A DNA stretch of 64,000 bases from Neurospora crassa OR74A (lineage: Eukaryota; Ascomycota; Sordariomycetes; Sordariales; Sordariaceae). The translations under genes were made by a program, and so were the position numbers. Where the stretch lies: the NCBI RefSeq assembly GCF_000182925.2, contig NC_026507.1, positions 1,798,001-1,862,000 on the forward strand, read 5' to 3'. The notes beneath the pieces are model-generated. The model saw nothing but the letters and a program-made list of their open reading frames with translations, was not told where the DNA came from and did not search any database. Positions 61,846 to 64,000 of this stretch are shown one piece after another. Numbering within the stretch: the first letter of the stretch is position 1; each line of letters starts with the position of its first letter.

Positions 61846-62472
61846 ATGTGCACCTACAAGACCCACATCCGCGTGTGCCGCCGGTGCAGCAGCGAGGACA
61901 CAGTCCTCATTTCAGAACAACTCTGTTCCGTAGCCAGGAACAGCGGCAGCGGCATCTTTGGCTCCTGCCTATCCGGGGTTTCCGGCCAACGAGATCAGAC
62001 GGGGTACAAGTGCTGGCAATGCCAGGACGAAGCAACCCTCCCGGCATCCCGGTCTCGAAGCAGTAGTGGCAGTGGGAGTAGCACCTCGAGTGGCAGCACA
62101 GGCGGAGGACCAAGGAGGAGGGGGAGCAGTGTTAGTGTTAGTGTACCCATTGGAGCGCAAGGTGTGAACTCCATGTATGGATACAACAACAATAACAACT
62201 ATCACCATGGAGTTGGAGGGGGTGGTGGCAGTGGTGGTGTTTATGACAGGGGGCAGCAGCAGAGACGGATCTCGGTATCAGGACAGACGACGACGACGAC
62301 GACGACATTGATGATGTTGCAAGGACAAGGGAGGGAGTACGTGCCTGGACCGGCAGCATTACCGGTATCAGAGCAACAGCAACAGGGACAACAACAGGAT
62401 CTCGAAAGGAGGTTGAGGAGGATGGGGAAGATGAGGGCAGACTTGGGGAGATATGATGGGCGGTTCATATAG
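61846..62472 (+). CDS. Small Cys-rich protein with low-complexity tail, 208 residues, unknown function
   Basis: Single frame from the ATG at 61846. The family function is not known to me. The N-terminus MCTYKTHIRVCRRCSSEDTV and the later TGYKCWQCQDEAT carry two CxxC pairs plus an extra Cys in between, which looks like one compact zinc-binding module of about 75 residues. The rest (residues about 80-208) is low complexity: Ser/Gly runs, Asn and Gly runs, a Thr run from an ACG microsatellite, Gln runs, and a basic Arg-rich C-terminus (DLERRLRRMGKMRADLGRY). There is no signal peptide. The frame also opens upstream without an ATG, so an upstream exon cannot be excluded. The conserved-looking Cys module argues for a real gene. 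Confidence 0.65.
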   Translation: MCTYKTHIRVCRRCSSEDTVLISEQLCSVARNSGSGIFGSCLSGVSGQRDQTGYKCWQCQDEATLPASRSRSSSGSGSSTSSGSTGGGPRRRGSSVSVSVPIGAQGVNSMYGYNNNNNYHHGVGGGGGSGGVYDRGQQQRRISVSGQTTTTTTTLMMLQGQGREYVPGPAALPVSEQQQQGQQQDLERRLRRMGKMRADLGRYDGRFI

Positions 62473-63293
62473 ATCAGATTGTTCGCGTGGGTATTGCTGG
62501 CATTGGTCATGTCATTTGTCGTATCGATCCGAGGCATCCAAGGCACTCGGTTCCTGGCAGCCATGTTTGTTAAGTGTGGATCCAGTCGAGCCGATCTGGA
62601 CCCTGGAACAGAAGAATGCTGGACCCTTTACTTGTTGGTAGAATAGCTAGAACTTATAAAGGTGTTAAGTGGTATGGCGTTGAGGAAACAAATCGTAAAA
62701 GCAGACCATCAGTTCCGTATATAGTCGACTAAAATAAGCTATTGATGAACAATTATCCTCTGGGCGCGATGTGAGTAGTCGAAGATGGAGCTGGAGGTAG
62801 GCCGCCCGTTGTTACGCGCACCTGAACCTCAACTGAAGACTGACAAAATTTTAGTGGGTCCAAAGCGTCATTGTGGGGGAACTTCCGCTAGGTGGGAGCT
62901 TATCGGCTGGCGCTACGCTTTATCGATGGGGTTCTTGCCTCTTGTCCCCGCAGCCGGGGCCTCATTGGATGGTCTGTGCTCGGCATTTTTTTGCGCTAGC
63001 TACTGCAGAGCTTTTGAAGATTTCTGGAGACGGGACCACTCAGCTGCTCTCGGCACAGGTTCGTGGAGCTTTCAGCGAGCGGATCCAATGATCAAAACCA
63101 TCCATCGTGGATTGTCATCGAATTTCTCCATCACTCACGTTACCCATCTTTTCGTCTCGCTCCAGTCTTCGTCCACTCACTTACCCCAGCTTCCGTCCTC
63201 GACAACACTCCTCTGTCCCAACGCGCAACAACACGATCGGACCCGAATTTCCAATCTACAGTCAACAAACTACCCCCCACCAAATCCGTCAAG
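62473..63293. other. Intergenic, promoter of MAM33
   Basis: 820 bp between the Cys-rich gene and the MAM33 start; CA-rich leader just before the ATG. No gene recognised. Confidence 0.6.
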
Positions 63294-64000
63294 ATGATGT
63301 CTCTTCGTGCTGTCGCGCGCACCACTGCGCCCCGTGCTCTCCGTGCCGTCTCTGCTTCTCCCATCACCCTCGGCCGCGCCACCGTCCGCGCTACCAGCAA
63401 CGTTCTCAGGACCCAGCTCCCCCAGAAGGCTTTCTCGACCACCGTCTTCCGCGCTGCCGCCACCGAGATCGACTCTGAGCTCTCCGAGAAGCTCTCCACC
63501 GAGATTGGCTATGAGCAGGACATTGCCTCCAACGAGCCCGTTCCCGCCACCGTCAAGGATTTCCTTGAGAACGGCCCCTTTGAGCTTGTCGATACCCCCG
63601 GCAAGGAGGACGTTGTCCTGAAGCGCACCTTTGGCAACGAGCAGTAAGTTGAACCCCCAACATGACTTCGATCAAGAACCATGCGCTGACCAAGGTACGC
63701 CAGGATCACCATCTCCTTTTCCATCGCCGACCTCCAGAACTACGAGCCTGGCATGTTCGACGAGGACACGGCTCTCGGTGACGAGGAGGGTGCCCAGAAC
63801 GAGGAGGACATGGGTGAGGACGGCGGCGCTCCCGTCCGTCTCAACATCGTCATTGAGAAGCCCAGCAAGGGTGCCCTCAACATCGACGCCGTTGCCCAGG
63901 ACGGCTCCATTGTTGTCGACAACATGTTCTACTACCACGACGCCAAGCTCGCTCACGGTGAGAGCGCCGAGACCCAGCACGCTGCCCAGGCTGTCTACCC
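63294..64000 (+). CDS. mam33: MAM33/p32 (C1QBP family) mitochondrial matrix acidic protein, 5' part, runs off right edge
   Basis: Trimeric acidic mitochondrial matrix protein linked to mitoribosome assembly and respiration. The start is the first ATG at 63294 (a second ATG follows directly). Exon 1 is 63294-63643. The intron is 63644-63694 (51 nt, donor GTAAGT, branch GCTGAC, acceptor CCAAG). Exon 2 runs from 63695 past the window end. The N-terminus is Arg/Ser/Ala-rich without acids (MMSLRAVARTTAPRALRAVS), a mitochondrial targeting sequence. The family core follows: TEIDSELSEKLSTEIGYEQD, then KDFLENGPFELVDTPGKEDV, and across the splice FGNEQYARITISFSIADLQN. The acidic loop (EEGAQNEEDMGEDGG) is typical. 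About 218 residues are visible; the C-terminal helix lies outside. Confidence 0.92.

Noticed and set aside
1-64000. CRISPR arrays, bacterial operons, rRNA genes
   Set aside because: No regularly spaced repeats of CRISPR type, no rRNA sequence; eukaryotic intron-bearing genes throughout.

Overview
The window is nuclear DNA of a filamentous ascomycete, most likely a Sordariomycete of the Neurospora/Podospora/Chaetomiaceae type. The evidence is intron-bearing genes with short GT-AG introns and CTAAC/CTGAC branch points, a Grainyhead-type factor matching Neurospora CSP-2, TTAGGG telomere-type repeats, and a long AT-rich block with the CpA-to-TpA signature of repeat-induced point mutation (RIP). 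The exact species cannot be told from the sequence.

Layout. 1-17.8 kb: the 5' half of an eIF2A gene (minus strand, runs off the left edge), a 720-residue protein of unknown function (plus), and a csp-2/grainyhead-like transcription factor (minus), separated by long gene-free spacers. 17.8-26 kb: gene-free, with four perfect CRE palindromes in 2.7 kb. 26-36.9 kb: an AT-rich RIP block dominated by one dead Helitron, whose Rep and PIF1-helicase reading frame can still be followed for about 7.3 kb. It is followed by a RIP-spared island and degenerate interstitial TTAGGG repeats. 36.9-44.4 kb: gene-free, with two diverged copies of a roughly 250-bp TA-flanked inverted-repeat element (MITE). 44.4-64 kb: a normal gene-rich segment with an oxysterol-binding Osh/Kes1 protein (plus), Vps74/GOLPH3 (minus), SURF6/Rrp14 (minus), EXO1 (minus), TMA16 (plus), a small Cys-rich protein of unknown function (plus) and the 5' part of MAM33/p32 (plus, runs off the right edge).

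The genes are unrelated housekeeping and regulatory genes, not a cluster. Loose themes are translation and ribosome assembly (eIF2A, SURF6, TMA16) and Golgi PI4P/sterol biology (the Osh protein and Vps74, which are convergent neighbours). The most unusual part is 26-41 kb: a RIP-killed Helitron with recognisable catalytic motifs and two candidate introns, next to an internal telomere-repeat tract pointing right, with a MITE pair a few kb beyond. This suggests a former chromosome end, or Helitron activity at telomeric repeats, now internal.

Exon coordinates were worked out by eye from splice signals and reading-frame phase, and family calls from motif recognition. No database search was run.
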